Shown here piece after piece: positions 24,540 to 34,471 of a stretch of 64,000 bases of DNA (its first letter is position 1; each line of letters starts with the position of its first letter). The stretch is from the NCBI GenBank assembly GCA_902628835.1, contig CACOPD010000001.1, positions 1 to 64,000 of the forward strand. The letters are read 5' to 3'. Below the pieces are notes generated by a model that worked only from the letters and a program-made list of their open reading frames with translations, was not told the DNA's origin and searched no databases. The translations under genes and the position numbers were made by a program. This stretch comes from an uncultured Alphaproteobacteria bacterium (GTDB lineage: Bacteria; Pseudomonadota; Alphaproteobacteria; HIMB59; GCA-002718135).

Positions 24540-26891
24540 TTATAATAAACCACCTGTCCCAGAAATGGAATTATTATTGAAATTTTCTAATCCATCTATG
24601 ATGTTAATATTATCAGAATATGGCTCAGAACCAAATATGAAAGGTTCAACTATACTATCATTTTTTGTTGAGATCATTCCACTATTCGGATCAATTCTTA
24701 CAAAACTTATACCTGAAGGAATTCTAAATGGTTTTTTATTTTCATTTATTTTGATTTTTTCAGCAAATTTTTTAAATATTGGAACTGCAACACTTGAACC
24801 AGTTTGCTTATACCCAAGAGATTTTGGTTGATCAAAACCTACATAAATACCAATTACTAAATCCGGTGTATAGCCTATGAACCAAGCATCTTTATTTTGA
24901 TTTGTTGTACCTGTTTTTCCTGCTAATGGAATATTTAAATCCTTCAAGCTTTTTGCTGTGCCTCTTTCAATAACTCCTTCCATCATCGATGTTATTTGAT
25001 AAGCTAATCTTGGATCAATAACAATATTTTTGGTTTCATTTAATTGAGGTATAGTATAATCTGATGTTATTACATCAATTTTACATACGAAACATTTTTT
25101 TAATCTTGTATCATAAATTTTTTTTCCATCTTTAGAATAAATACTTGTGATTAATTTAGGTGAAATTTTTTTTCCACCATTTGCAATTATAGCGTACGCA
25201 TTAGTTAAATCTTTTAGAGTAACCACTCCTGATCCTAAAGACATTGATAAATTACTATCTAAACCTTCAATGATATCAAAATTATTTGCCATATTTAAAA
25301 TTTTTTCCATCCCTATTCTGTTTGCTAGTCTAACTGTCATTAAATTTCTTGACTTTTCAATCCCAGTTCTCATTGTGGTTAGTCCATAAAATTCATCTGA
25401 ATAATTTGATGGTTTCCATTTAGGTAAACCTGGACCCTGATCAACTACATATGGCGCATCTAAAATTAAAGTTGAAGGAGAATAACCTTCATTCAAGGCA
25501 GCTAAATAAACAATTGGTTTAAATGCTGATCCTGGTTGTCTTTTTGCCTGAGTTGCTCTGTTAAATTCACTTTTTTTAAAGCTATATCCTCCAGAAAGAG
25601 CTAAAATATCACCTGTGTATGGATCTAAAACTATTATTGCTCCATTAACTTTTGGTTCTTGATTAATGAAATAATTGTTTTTATTTTTCTCAACATAAAT
25701 TACATCACCTTTTTTAAAATTTATTTTTGAAAGCCATTTATTTGATTCACTTTCTAAATTAACTGTAATTTTTTTTTCATCGTGATTAATTACTTCAATA
25801 TTTTCTTGATAGACTTTATCGACTATCACAACCTCCCATTTTGGAAAAAAAGGATTATTTTCATTATAGAATTTTTTTTTATTAAAAAAATTTTCCAAAG
25901 AAGTATTTTCTATAGTACCATTCCATCCTTGTTTTTTTTCATATTCAATCAATCCTTCAATAAGACTTAAATTAGCACTTTTCTGGATTTTTGAGTCAAG
26001 TGCTGTTTTAATAATTAGTCCCTCTGAATAAAGTTTATTTTTTCCAAATTTTTTAAATAATTCTTTTCTAATTTCTTCATAAAAGTAATCAGCTTCTGAG
26101 AATTCAACGTCAATTCTATTAAATACTTTTAAAGGTTTGTTTTTATATTCTAAATTTTTAATTTTTATAAATCCATTTGCATACATTCTATCTATTACCC
26201 AATTTCTTCTATCGATTGCTTTAGAATAGTTATTTTTTGGATTATAATTATTAGGAGCTTTTGGTAATGCGGCAAGAAATGCTATCTCATGAAGTTCTAA
26301 ATCATAAATAGATTTATTAAAATAATTTAAACTTGCTGATCCAATTCCATAAGAACCATAACCTAAATAAATATCGTTTAAATATAGTTCTAAAATATCT
26401 TCTTTATCTAAAATGTTTTCAATTCTAATAGCTAAAATTATCTCTTTAATTTTTCTAGAATAACTTAATTCGTTAGTGAGTAATAGATTCTTAACAACTT
26501 GTTGTGTTATTGTTGATGCACCAACTACTCTTTTATTTGAATTGATGTTTAAAATATTTGTTAAAAATGCTCTTATAATTGCAATTATATCTATTCCATA
26601 ATGATTGTAAAAATTTTTATCTTCAGATGAAAGAAAAGCATTTTTTATATTTTTAGGAATTCTATTTACAGGAATAAAAATTCTTTCTTCCGTATAAAAG
26701 CTTTTTAAAAGAAAACCATCGGAACTGTATATTCTAGATGATAAATTAGGTTTATATTTTAAAATACTTTCATACGACGGTAATTCAGAAGAATATGACC
26801 AGAGAGTATAAAATATTGTAAAAATTGAAATAAATCCAAATAATATTAGTAAAATTAATAATAATTTAATATAGTTAACAATTCTTAACAT
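24540..26891 (-). CDS. mrcA: Penicillin-binding protein 1A (bifunctional)
   Basis: A 783-residue class A PBP. One N-terminal membrane helix (about 7-30) is followed by a GT51 glycosyltransferase domain (FLSSEDKNFYNHYGID, GASTITQQVVKNLLL) and a transpeptidase domain with PGSAFKP (SxxK), SRN in EKSRNLMTV and KTGTTNQ. It polymerises and cross-links peptidoglycan in the periplasm. An OB-like insert around 330-420 is typical of PBP1A. It lies directly upstream of prfB, a conserved alphaproteobacterial order, and is divergent from rne across 108 bases. Confidence 0.95.
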   Translation of the reverse strand: MLRIVNYIKLLLILLILFGFISIFTIFYTLWSYSSELPSYESILKYKPNLSSRIYSSDGFLLKSFYTEERIFIPVNRIPKNIKNAFLSSEDKNFYNHYGIDIIAIIRAFLTNILNINSNKRVVGASTITQQVVKNLLLTNELSYSRKIKEIILAIRIENILDKEDILELYLNDIYLGYGSYGIGSASLNYFNKSIYDLELHEIAFLAALPKAPNNYNPKNNYSKAIDRRNWVIDRMYANGFIKIKNLEYKNKPLKVFNRIDVEFSEADYFYEEIRKELFKKFGKNKLYSEGLIIKTALDSKIQKSANLSLIEGLIEYEKKQGWNGTIENTSLENFFNKKKFYNENNPFFPKWEVVIVDKVYQENIEVINHDEKKITVNLESESNKWLSKINFKKGDVIYVEKNKNNYFINQEPKVNGAIIVLDPYTGDILALSGGYSFKKSEFNRATQAKRQPGSAFKPIVYLAALNEGYSPSTLILDAPYVVDQGPGLPKWKPSNYSDEFYGLTTMRTGIEKSRNLMTVRLANRIGMEKILNMANNFDIIEGLDSNLSMSLGSGVVTLKDLTNAYAIIANGGKKISPKLITSIYSKDGKKIYDTRLKKCFVCKIDVITSDYTIPQLNETKNIVIDPRLAYQITSMMEGVIERGTAKSLKDLNIPLAGKTGTTNQNKDAWFIGYTPDLVIGIYVGFDQPKSLGYKQTGSSVAVPIFKKFAEKIKINENKKPFRIPSGISFVRIDPNSGMISTKNDSIVEPFIFGSEPYSDNINIIDGLENFNNNSISGTGGLL

Positions 26892-26999
26892 ATTGATAAT
26901 CTAGATTGTGAAATAGATAAAAATATGACATTAGGCAAATATAATACAAATATTCAAAATGATTTTAAATTATAAAAATTTTTACGGAGTTTCGGCATT

Positions 27000-28922
27000 A
27001 TGTCAAAAAATATACTTATTGATACAACTAATAACATTGAAACAAGAATCGCAGTTACTGAAGAAGGCAAACTTGATGATTTTGAGATTGAGCCAAGTAA
27101 GAAAAATGCAGTAAAAGGTGATATTTATTTAGCTAAAATAACAAGAATAGAACCTTCTTTACAGGCAGCTTTTGTTGATTTTGGTACAAACAGAAATGGG
27201 TTTCTCCCCTTAACGGAAATACATCCTGATTATTTTAAAATTCCTGCAGCAGATGAGGCGAAAATAAAGCAACTTAATGAAAAGATATATAATATAAATG
27301 ATGAGGAAGATACAAATAATACTGATAATGAAAATGGATTAGAGGATCTGGAAGAAGAAAATATTGATATTAAATCAGAAGAAAATGAAAATGACGATGA
27401 AGAAAAAGTAATTTCAATTAAGAGAAGAAAAAATAAAAATATAAGCCCTAGAAAAGAATATTTTAATTTTTTTAAGAAATACAAAATTCAAGATGTTATT
27501 AGACCAAAACAAGTTTTACTTGTTCAAATAAATAAGGAGGAAAGAGGTTTAAAAGGAGCAGCGCTTACAACATATTTATCATTTGCTGGAAGATATTGTG
27601 TTTTAATGCCTAATAGTGTGAATAGTGATGGTATATCTAGGAAAATTGGAGATATTGAAGAAAGAAAAAAATTAAAAAAAATATTATCATCAGTTGAAAT
27701 ACCAGAAAAGATGTCAGTAATAGTAAGAACAGCAGGTATTGGAAGATCAAAAAAAGAAATTTCTAAAGACTTATCTTTTTTAGTTAGTCAATGGAATAAA
27801 ATTAGAGAGCTTACTTTAAAATCAGAAGCTCCAGAAATGATACACGAAGAAGGCAATGTTCTAAAACGAGCTATAAGAGATATGTTAAGTGAAGATGTAG
27901 ATAAAATATTAGTTGAAGGCAAAGAGGGTTTCGACAAGGTAAAAAAAATTACTAAAAATCTAGCTCCGACATTTGTTAAAAAAGTTAAACAATACAAATC
28001 TGATGATAACTCACTATTTGCTTCAAATAATATTGAAACCCAAATTAATGATCTTTTTAGTTTAAACGTTAAATTAAAATCTGGCGGTTCAATTGTTATA
28101 AATACAACTGAAGCATTAGTTGCCGTTGATGTAAATTCTGGCAAAAATACATCTGAGAGAAATATAGAAAATACAGCTTTAAAAACAAATTTAGAAGCAT
28201 CTGTAGAAATAGCTAGACAATTGAGATTAAGAGATCTTGGAGGTTTGATAGTTATAGATTTTATAGATATGGATGATTATCGAAATAATTTTAAGGTTGA
28301 AAAAAGTTTAAAAACAGCTCTTATAAGAGATAGAGCAAGAGTGCAAATTGGAAGAATAAGTATGTTTGGATTGATGGAACTATCAAGACAAAGGTTAAGA
28401 TCTAGTTTAATAGACAAATCATTTGAGAGGTGTAATTATTGTAAAGGATCAGGATTAATTTTAAATTCTTCATCAATAGTAGAACAAATAATTAAAGTTA
28501 TTAAAGAAAAAATTTCTGATAATAAAAATTCTATTGTAAATGTTAAGTGTAATAGTGATTTGGCTGAAAATTTATTAAATAATAAAAAGAATGAAATCTT
28601 TTCTTTAGAAAATAAATTTGAATCTAAAATTAAATTTTATTTCAATCCACAATATTCATTACATGATCCTTTAATTGAAATTGATGAAAATAATCAATCT
28701 AAACCTGTAGAAAAAATAAATATAAAGAAAAAAAATAAAACTACAAAAGTAAGTAAAAAAAAGAAAGTGATCAAAACTAAATCAACTAAAAAAAGTATTA
28801 AAGAAAATAATTTAGATAATAATGAAATAATTAAAGAGGACAAAATTGAAATAAAAAAAGAAGCTAGTTTAACAGAGAGTGAAATTAATGATGATGAAGA
28901 AAAAACAGGTTGGTGGTCTTAA
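27000..28922 (+). CDS. rne: Ribonuclease E/G
   Basis: A 640-residue endoribonuclease, central to mRNA decay and rRNA/tRNA processing. The S1 domain (about 35-180, GDIYLAKITRIEPSLQAAFVDFG) contains a long acidic/Asn-rich insertion (about 100-140), common in alphaproteobacterial RNase E. Catalytic Mg ligands are Asp in VAVDVNSG and in VIDFIDMD. The zinc-link CNYCKGSG follows. The C-terminal tail (about 575-640) is Lys-rich and short compared with the E. coli scaffold region, so it may lack a full degradosome platform. GGAG lies upstream of the ATG. Confidence 0.95.
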   Translation: MSKNILIDTTNNIETRIAVTEEGKLDDFEIEPSKKNAVKGDIYLAKITRIEPSLQAAFVDFGTNRNGFLPLTEIHPDYFKIPAADEAKIKQLNEKIYNINDEEDTNNTDNENGLEDLEEENIDIKSEENENDDEEKVISIKRRKNKNISPRKEYFNFFKKYKIQDVIRPKQVLLVQINKEERGLKGAALTTYLSFAGRYCVLMPNSVNSDGISRKIGDIEERKKLKKILSSVEIPEKMSVIVRTAGIGRSKKEISKDLSFLVSQWNKIRELTLKSEAPEMIHEEGNVLKRAIRDMLSEDVDKILVEGKEGFDKVKKITKNLAPTFVKKVKQYKSDDNSLFASNNIETQINDLFSLNVKLKSGGSIVINTTEALVAVDVNSGKNTSERNIENTALKTNLEASVEIARQLRLRDLGGLIVIDFIDMDDYRNNFKVEKSLKTALIRDRARVQIGRISMFGLMELSRQRLRSSLIDKSFERCNYCKGSGLILNSSSIVEQIIKVIKEKISDNKNSIVNVKCNSDLAENLLNNKKNEIFSLENKFESKIKFYFNPQYSLHDPLIEIDENNQSKPVEKINIKKKNKTTKVSKKKKVIKTKSTKKSIKENNLDNNEIIKEDKIEIKKEASLTESEINDDEEKTGWWS

Positions 28923-30189
28923 AAGAATATTAATTTTTTTTTTATTTTTTATTTTTTCATCGCAAAGTAGCTATAGTTCACAAATACTAGATTATGAGAC
29001 TGAAGCATTTATAAATCAAATCCTCAAAGATATTTTTGAAGTAAATAAAGTTAACAAAAAAATAAAGTTTAGAATAAATAATAGTAATGAAATAAACGCT
29101 TTTGTAGATATTGATAATATAATACATATTAATTCAGAACTAATTATGCATTGTACTGATTATGTAGCTTTATTATCTGTATTAGCTCATGAAGTTGGTC
29201 ACATAGATCTCAATCACATTACACTTAGAAAAAAAACGATAGAAGAAAGTAAAAAATATAATACCCTAGGTTTGTTGTCTGTTATTGCTGGTTCAACAGT
29301 AACCCAAAATTCTCAATTACTTCAAGGTGCTATTCTTACCTCAGCTACTTTATCAAATCAATATATTGTATTTAGCAAAGAACAAGAAATGGAGGCAGAT
29401 TTATATTCTTTGAAAACATTAAATTTACTAAATACTAATTCCAATTCTATTCAAACATTATTAAAAACTATAGAAGAAAAATTACTAGATAAAGGTTTCT
29501 CAAAAGATAAACAAAGAATTAGCACTCATCCATATTTTGAGGATAGAATTTCATTAATAAATAATTTCCAAAATAACAAAGGAAATAATTTCGATAGTAA
29601 ATATAATGAAAGATTTAATTACATTAAAGCAAAATTCATAGGTTATAGTGATAATGAAGAGCTTTTAAAAAAATTAAATGAGCCTTTCAAAACTTATGCA
29701 GAATCAATTAAAATATCTAGAAATGGAAATTTAAAAATGTCATTACAGAATTTAAATAAAATATTAAAAAATAATAATAATAGTTTTTTGTTAGAAACTA
29801 AAGCAGATATATTATTATCTCACGGATATACAAAACAAGCTATAAAATTCTATAAAAAAAATCTAGAAGAATATCCATTAAATTATTATGCACAGATTAG
29901 AATATTTGAAAATACAGAAATTAAAAATTTATCTAACAGCGATATAGAGATAATATTTCAAAACAACAAAGATCTTTTATTTAAATATTTTAACAATAAA
30001 AATGTCTTATTCAAATATATTGAGTTATCGAAAAAATTAAATAAAAAAGATTGGTTAGAATTTTTTAAGTTTGTATTATCAATTAACAACATTGAAAAAG
30101 AGGTTTTTGAAACTAAAATAGAAAATTTTAAAAAGACTAAAAATCAAGATTTATTAAAATTAGTAAATTTAATTCAGAAAATCAATTAA
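28888..30189 (+). CDS. M48-family metalloprotease with C-terminal repeats (BepA-like)
   Basis: A secreted zinc protease of about 430 residues. A hydrophobic signal segment (RILIFFLFFIFSS) is followed by the HEVGH zinc motif in VLAHEVGHIDLNH and the third ligand in EQEMEADLYSL. Helical TPR-like repeats fill the second half. Relatives (BepA/YfgC) act in the periplasm on outer-membrane protein assembly. The 5 prime end lies inside rne. I chose the ATG at 28888, 8 nt after GAGAG; GTG at 28879 and ATGs at 28891 and 28894 are alternatives. It overlaps dcd by one base. Confidence 0.87.
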   Translation: MMMKKKQVGGLKRILIFFLFFIFSSQSSYSSQILDYETEAFINQILKDIFEVNKVNKKIKFRINNSNEINAFVDIDNIIHINSELIMHCTDYVALLSVLAHEVGHIDLNHITLRKKTIEESKKYNTLGLLSVIAGSTVTQNSQLLQGAILTSATLSNQYIVFSKEQEMEADLYSLKTLNLLNTNSNSIQTLLKTIEEKLLDKGFSKDKQRISTHPYFEDRISLINNFQNNKGNNFDSKYNERFNYIKAKFIGYSDNEELLKKLNEPFKTYAESIKISRNGNLKMSLQNLNKILKNNNNSFLLETKADILLSHGYTKQAIKFYKKNLEEYPLNYYAQIRIFENTEIKNLSNSDIEIIFQNNKDLLFKYFNNKNVLFKYIELSKKLNKKDWLEFFKFVLSINNIEKEVFETKIENFKKTKNQDLLKLVNLIQKIN

Positions 30190-31247
30190 TGAACGGATCA
30201 CTAGTATATCAAGATTACATAGATTTAATAAATAAAAATTTCATAACTGCTGAAAATATTAAAATAGATCAAATACAACCATCAAGTATAGATTTGTCAC
30301 TAAGTGATGAATGTTATGAAGTTAGACATAGTTTTTTATCGTACAATTCAAAAGTTAGAGATAAATTAAGAGATTTAACTATTAAAAAAATAAATTTAAA
30401 TAAAGAATTTATTTTTAAAAAAAATAAAACTTATATTGTTAGGCTTAATGAAAATCTTAATTTACAAAAAAATATATTTGGTCACTGCAATCCTAAAAGC
30501 AGTACAGGAAGATTAGATATTTTTTGTAGATCAATTGTTGATTATGCTGAAGAATATGAAAAAATTCCTAAAAATTATAAAGGTGAAATTTTTTTAGAAA
30601 TAACTTCAAGATCTTTTGATGTAGCTTTTAAAAAAAGTGATTGTTTAAATCAATTAAGACTTGTTAATAAAAAACATAATTATTTGAGCGATAAACAATT
30701 AATTACTCTTAATAAAAAACAAAAAATTTCAAATCAAACTAAAAATAATATTAATATTGATAATGGATTAAAGTTATCAGTTGATTTATCTAGATCAAAA
30801 ATAATTGCTTATGTAGCTAAAAAAAATACTCCTATACTAAATTTTTCTAAAATTAAATCTCATAAAATTAACGATTTTTGGAATACTATTCAAAACAAAA
30901 ATAAAAAATTACTTATAGAAAAAAATAAGTTTTATATATTAAGGTCAAAAGAAAAAGTTATAATACCTCAAAATTTGGCAGGTGAGATGATACCATATGA
31001 TACAGGTATTGGAGATTTCAGAGCGCATTATGCTGGTTTTTTTGATCCAGGTTTTGGTCTTAATAATGGTTCATTTGCTGTTTTAGAAGTAAAAACAAAT
31101 GAAGTACCTTTTTTATTAGAAGATGGTCAAACTATAGCTAGAATTAAATATGAAAAGTTGAACAAAAATAGTAATATTGTATACGGAAAAGATATTAAAT
31201 CAAATTATCAAAATCAAGGTTTAAAATTAAGTAAACATTTTAAATAA
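30189..31247 (+). CDS. dcd: dCTP deaminase, long alphaproteobacterial form
   Basis: A 352-residue protein, about twice the length of ordinary Dcd (near 190). It matches the family in which a dCTP-deaminase-like N-terminal half (QPSSIDLSLSDECYEVRH) is joined to a second half with AGEMIPYDTGIGDFRAHYAGFFDPGFG. It deaminates dCTP to dUTP for thymidylate synthesis. The KSSTGR segment in NPKSSTGRLDIF is the nucleotide-binding motif. It shares one base with the protease gene and lies 1 nt before aroQ. Confidence 0.9.
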   Translation: MNGSLVYQDYIDLINKNFITAENIKIDQIQPSSIDLSLSDECYEVRHSFLSYNSKVRDKLRDLTIKKINLNKEFIFKKNKTYIVRLNENLNLQKNIFGHCNPKSSTGRLDIFCRSIVDYAEEYEKIPKNYKGEIFLEITSRSFDVAFKKSDCLNQLRLVNKKHNYLSDKQLITLNKKQKISNQTKNNINIDNGLKLSVDLSRSKIIAYVAKKNTPILNFSKIKSHKINDFWNTIQNKNKKLLIEKNKFYILRSKEKVIIPQNLAGEMIPYDTGIGDFRAHYAGFFDPGFGLNNGSFAVLEVKTNEVPFLLEDGQTIARIKYEKLNKNSNIVYGKDIKSNYQNQGLKLSKHFK

Positions 31248-31248
31248 A

Positions 31249-31686
31249 ATGAAAAAAATATTGATTATTAATGGCCCTAACCTAAACTTGCTAGGTAATA
31301 GAGAAGATGATATTTATGGCGAAGAAAGTTTAGACAAGATTAAATCTGATTGTGAAAAAAAAGGGTTAGAGAAGAAATTGGAAATCATTTTTTTCCAATC
31401 TAATAATGAAGGAGAAATAATTGATAAGATTCATGAAGTAAATGATAAATTTGATGGGTTGATTATCAATCCAGCGGCATTTACTCATTCATCAATTGCC
31501 ATTCTAGATTCATTAAGAGCAACAAATAAGCCTAAGATAGAAATTCATCTTTCAAATATTTATGCGAGAGAAGAATATAGAAAAAAAAGTATTACTTCTG
31601 AGGGAGTACATGGATTAATTTGTGGATTTGGTGGAAATAGTTATCTTCTAGGAATTGAAGCAATATACAAATTAATTTATAAATAA
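31249..31686 (+). CDS. aroQ: 3-dehydroquinate dehydratase, type II
   Basis: A 145-residue dodecameric-type dehydratase of the shikimate pathway. NGPNLNLLG (9-17) and the conserved Asn/His in INPAAFTHSSIAILD, EIHLSNIYAREEYR and GVHGLICGFG are all in place. Residue 24 in the usual catalytic-tyrosine loop is in EDDIYGEESL. It precedes accB by 2 nt, the usual aroQ-accB-accC order in Proteobacteria. Confidence 0.96.
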   Translation: MKKILIINGPNLNLLGNREDDIYGEESLDKIKSDCEKKGLEKKLEIIFFQSNNEGEIIDKIHEVNDKFDGLIINPAAFTHSSIAILDSLRATNKPKIEIHLSNIYAREEYRKKSITSEGVHGLICGFGGNSYLLGIEAIYKLIYK

Positions 31687-31688
31687 CT

Positions 31689-32135
31689 ATGACTAAAATT
31701 GATAAAACAGATTTAGAAAATATTAAGTTAATCATTAAAGAATCAAAAATTAATGGTGTTGCTAAAATTAAAATTAAAAAAAATGATTATGAAATTGAGA
31801 TTACCTCAAATGAATTCACTGAAAATAATGTTTCCGTTCAAAAGTTTGAAAAAAATACTGAAGTGAAAGAAGTTGAAAATACAAATGAAGTTGTAAATGA
31901 AGATAATATTGTTAGATCACCAATGGTAGGTGTTGCTTATCTTTCTGCTGATCCAAACTCACAACCCTATGTTAAAGTTGGTCAACATGTAAAAGCTGGT
32001 GATACTTTGTTGTTAATTGAAGCAATGAAGACTTTTAATGAAATTAAAGCTCCTAGATCTGGTATTATCAAAAAAATAGTTACTTTGAATAGTCAGCCCG
32101 TTGAATATGGTGATACTCTTATAATTTTTGAATAA
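31689..32135 (+). CDS. accB: Biotin carboxyl carrier protein of acetyl-CoA carboxylase
   Basis: A 148-residue protein with a variable, charged N-terminal half and a C-terminal biotinyl domain. Lys114 in IEAMKTFNEIKAP is the biotinylation site; EAMKT rather than EAMKM is usual in alphaproteobacteria. It carries the carboxyl group between AccC and the carboxyltransferase in fatty acid synthesis. Its stop overlaps the accC start (TAATG). Confidence 0.96.
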   Translation: MTKIDKTDLENIKLIIKESKINGVAKIKIKKNDYEIEITSNEFTENNVSVQKFEKNTEVKEVENTNEVVNEDNIVRSPMVGVAYLSADPNSQPYVKVGQHVKAGDTLLLIEAMKTFNEIKAPRSGIIKKIVTLNSQPVEYGDTLIIFE

Positions 32136-33466
32136 TGTTCAAAAAAATACTTATTGCTAACAGAGGTGAAATTGCTTTACGTGTACTTAGAGCCTGCAGA
32201 GAAATAGGAATAAAAACTGTAGCCATTCACTCTGATGTTGATGAAAATGCAATGCATGTAAGAATGGCTGATGAAAGTATTTGTGTAGGACCTGCTTCTG
32301 CACAATCAAGTTATTTAAATATTCCTGCAATTATAACTGCTGCTACGTTAACTGATGCAGACGCAATACATCCTGGATATGGTTTTTTAAGTGAAAATCA
32401 ACGTTTTGCGGAAATTATTGAAGAACACAATATTAAATTTATAGGACCAAAATCAGAACATATCAAAATGATGGGTAACAAGATTGATGCAAAAAAAATA
32501 ATGGATGAAACTGGAGTGCCAACAGTAAAAGGCATAAATGACTTAAGTGATAAAATTAAGATTGAAGAGTTTATAAAAAAAGTAAAATATCCAATTATAG
32601 TTAAAGCAGCAAGTGGTGGTGGTGGCAAAGGAATGAGAATTGTAACAGAAGAAGATGATTTGAACAAAGCAATAAATGAAGCAAAAATTGAAGCAAAAAA
32701 ATCATTTAATGATGAAAATGTTTATTTAGAAAAATTTTTGACATCTCCCAAACATATAGAAATTCAAGTTCTTTGTGACTCATTTGGAAATGTTGTAACT
32801 CTTGGAGAAAGAGATTGCTCAATTCAACGGAAACATCAAAAACTTATTGAAGAAAGTCCAAGTTCAGTTCTAACTAATGAAAATAGAGAAAAAATTTCTG
32901 AACTTTGTAGAAAAGCTATGAAAGAAATTGGTTATGAGGGAGTTGGAACATTAGAATTTTTATACGAAAATGATGAGTTTTATTTTATGGAAATGAATAC
33001 ACGATTACAAGTTGAACACCCGGTAACAGAAATGGTTACTGGAATAGATCTTGTTAAGGAGCAAATTCTCGTTGCTAACGGTGAAAAACTTACAATAAAA
33101 CAAGAAGATATAAAACTTAAAGGTAGTTCAATTGAATGTCGAATTAATGCCGAACATCCAGAAAGCTTTATACCATCACCTGGTAAGATAACACAATATC
33201 ATCAACCTGGAGGCCTAGGTATTCGAGTAGACTCAGCTGTTTACGATGGATACTCAATTCCATCCCACTATGATAGTATGATTGGTAAGCTAATTACCTA
33301 CGGTGCAACAAGATCAGAAGCACTAAAAAAAATGAATAGAGCACTAGAAGAATATGTAATTATGGGAATAAATACTAATATTCAACTGCATCAAAAAATT
33401 ATTCAAACTGATGAGTTTAAAAGAGGAAGTTACAACATTAATTTTATGTCAAATTTAATTGAGTAA
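32135..33466 (+). CDS. accC: Biotin carboxylase subunit of acetyl-CoA carboxylase
   Basis: A 443-residue ATP-grasp enzyme that carboxylates biotin on AccB. It shows FKKILIANRGEIALRVLRAC at the start, the glycine-rich ATP loop KAASGGGGKGMRIV, the RDCSIQRKHQKLIEE segment and the active-site MEMNTRLQVEHPVTE. Length is normal. It is co-transcribed with accB and overlaps the aat start by 8 nt. Confidence 0.97.
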   Translation: MFKKILIANRGEIALRVLRACREIGIKTVAIHSDVDENAMHVRMADESICVGPASAQSSYLNIPAIITAATLTDADAIHPGYGFLSENQRFAEIIEEHNIKFIGPKSEHIKMMGNKIDAKKIMDETGVPTVKGINDLSDKIKIEEFIKKVKYPIIVKAASGGGGKGMRIVTEEDDLNKAINEAKIEAKKSFNDENVYLEKFLTSPKHIEIQVLCDSFGNVVTLGERDCSIQRKHQKLIEESPSSVLTNENREKISELCRKAMKEIGYEGVGTLEFLYENDEFYFMEMNTRLQVEHPVTEMVTGIDLVKEQILVANGEKLTIKQEDIKLKGSSIECRINAEHPESFIPSPGKITQYHQPGGLGIRVDSAVYDGYSIPSHYDSMIGKLITYGATRSEALKKMNRALEEYVIMGINTNIQLHQKIIQTDEFKRGSYNINFMSNLIE

Positions 33467-34112
33467 AATAATTGATTTAAACAGCTTAATAGAATTTTAT
33501 AAAAAAGCTTACTTTCCGATGGCTGATAGTAAGTATTCTGAAGAAATAAAATTTTATAAACCCAAATTAAGATTTATTATTCCAATTTCAAATTTTCATT
33601 ATCCAAAAAAACTTTTTAGTGAGTTTAAAAAAACAAAATATAATTTTAAAATTGATCAAAATTTTTCAAAAGTTATAGAGTTTTGCAAAGAGATTAAAAG
33701 AAAAGATCAAGATACTTGGATTAATGAAATTATTTTGGATACATATATTGAATTACATAAAATAGGTAAATGTCACAGTGTAGAATGTTATGAAGAGGAT
33801 AATCTAATTGGTGGTTTATACGGTTTACATATAGGATCATGTTTTTTTGGTGAAAGCATGTTTAGTTTAAAGACCAATACAAGTAAGTTTTGTTTACTTT
33901 ATTTATTAGCAATATTAAAAAAAAATAATTTTTCCATTTTAGATTCACAGTTTTTCAATCCTCATTTAGTTCAGTTTGGAGCGTATGAGATAGAAACTGA
34001 AATTTATGAAAATAAATTAAAAGAAAATTTAGAAATTGAAAGTATTTTTAAAGAAATTAATAATTTTCAAGAAGTCTTATCATTACTACAATCAACTAAC
34101 CAAAGATCATAA
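33459..34112 (+). CDS. aat: Leucyl/phenylalanyl-tRNA-protein transferase
   Basis: A 217-residue enzyme that adds Leu or Phe to N-terminal Lys/Arg of proteins for N-end-rule degradation. The start is TTG at 33459, inside accC; it aligns with the family start (DLNSLIEFYKKAYFPMAD matching LLLxAYxxGxFPMAE). HSVECYEEDNLIGGLYGLHIGSCFFGESMFS and DSQFFNPHLVQFGA are diagnostic. The N-terminal pocket motif normally RGIIPL reads LRFIIPI. Its 3 prime end overlaps the convergent DUF2155 gene by 46 nt. Confidence 0.92.
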   Translation: MSKIIDLNSLIEFYKKAYFPMADSKYSEEIKFYKPKLRFIIPISNFHYPKKLFSEFKKTKYNFKIDQNFSKVIEFCKEIKRKDQDTWINEIILDTYIELHKIGKCHSVECYEEDNLIGGLYGLHIGSCFFGESMFSLKTNTSKFCLLYLLAILKKNNFSILDSQFFNPHLVQFGAYEIETEIYENKLKENLEIESIFKEINNFQEVLSLLQSTNQRS

Positions 34113-34471
34113 ATAGGATTTTCTAAAGGAGTAACATCGGGAGAAGAAGAAATCATCCAGCCTTTATAAATATTAGTATTTTCATTATTGATAGTATCAT
34201 ATACATCTATCAAAACATAATTTTCAGGAATTTCAGTTGGAGGAGTGCTACCGCAATACAAAACTTCAATATTTAAAGTTTCCCATGATATTTTCGAGCT
34301 TACCAAAATATCCTTAGTAGAAACTTTATTAGTAGTCTTGTTTAATAACTTAAAAGAGGCATACTTTTTTTCAATAGTCTCAGCAGAAACAATTAACGGT
34401 AGGAGAAAAAAAAATGTTACTCTAGTTAGGAGTCCAAGATTTATATTCTTCTTCTTTTTTTTCTGGGTCAT
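34067..34471 (-). CDS. DUF2155 secreted protein
   Basis: A 134-residue protein when started at ATG 34471. It begins with a Lys-rich n-region and a hydrophobic signal segment (TRVTFFFLLPLIVSA), so it is exported. The rest matches DUF2155: SWETLNIEVLYCGSTPPTEIPE, VLIDVYD and YKGWMISSSPDVTPLENPIYDLWLVDC, with two conserved cysteines that may form a disulfide. Its function is unknown; in alphaproteobacteria it regularly lies between aat and the NDUFA12-like gene, as here. It overlaps the NDUFA12-like gene by 50 nt and aat by 46 nt at the other end. An ATG at 34513 would lengthen it further into its neighbour. Confidence 0.85.
   Translation of the reverse strand: MTQKKKKKNINLGLLTRVTFFFLLPLIVSAETIEKKYASFKLLNKTTNKVSTKDILVSSKISWETLNIEVLYCGSTPPTEIPENYVLIDVYDTINNENTNIYKGWMISSSPDVTPLENPIYDLWLVDCSNDKTS

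Noticed and set aside
27230-28144. Long minus-strand frames inside rne
   Set aside because: Low-complexity Ser/Phe-rich translations opposite Lys/Glu-rich codons; no ribosome sites, no family resemblance.
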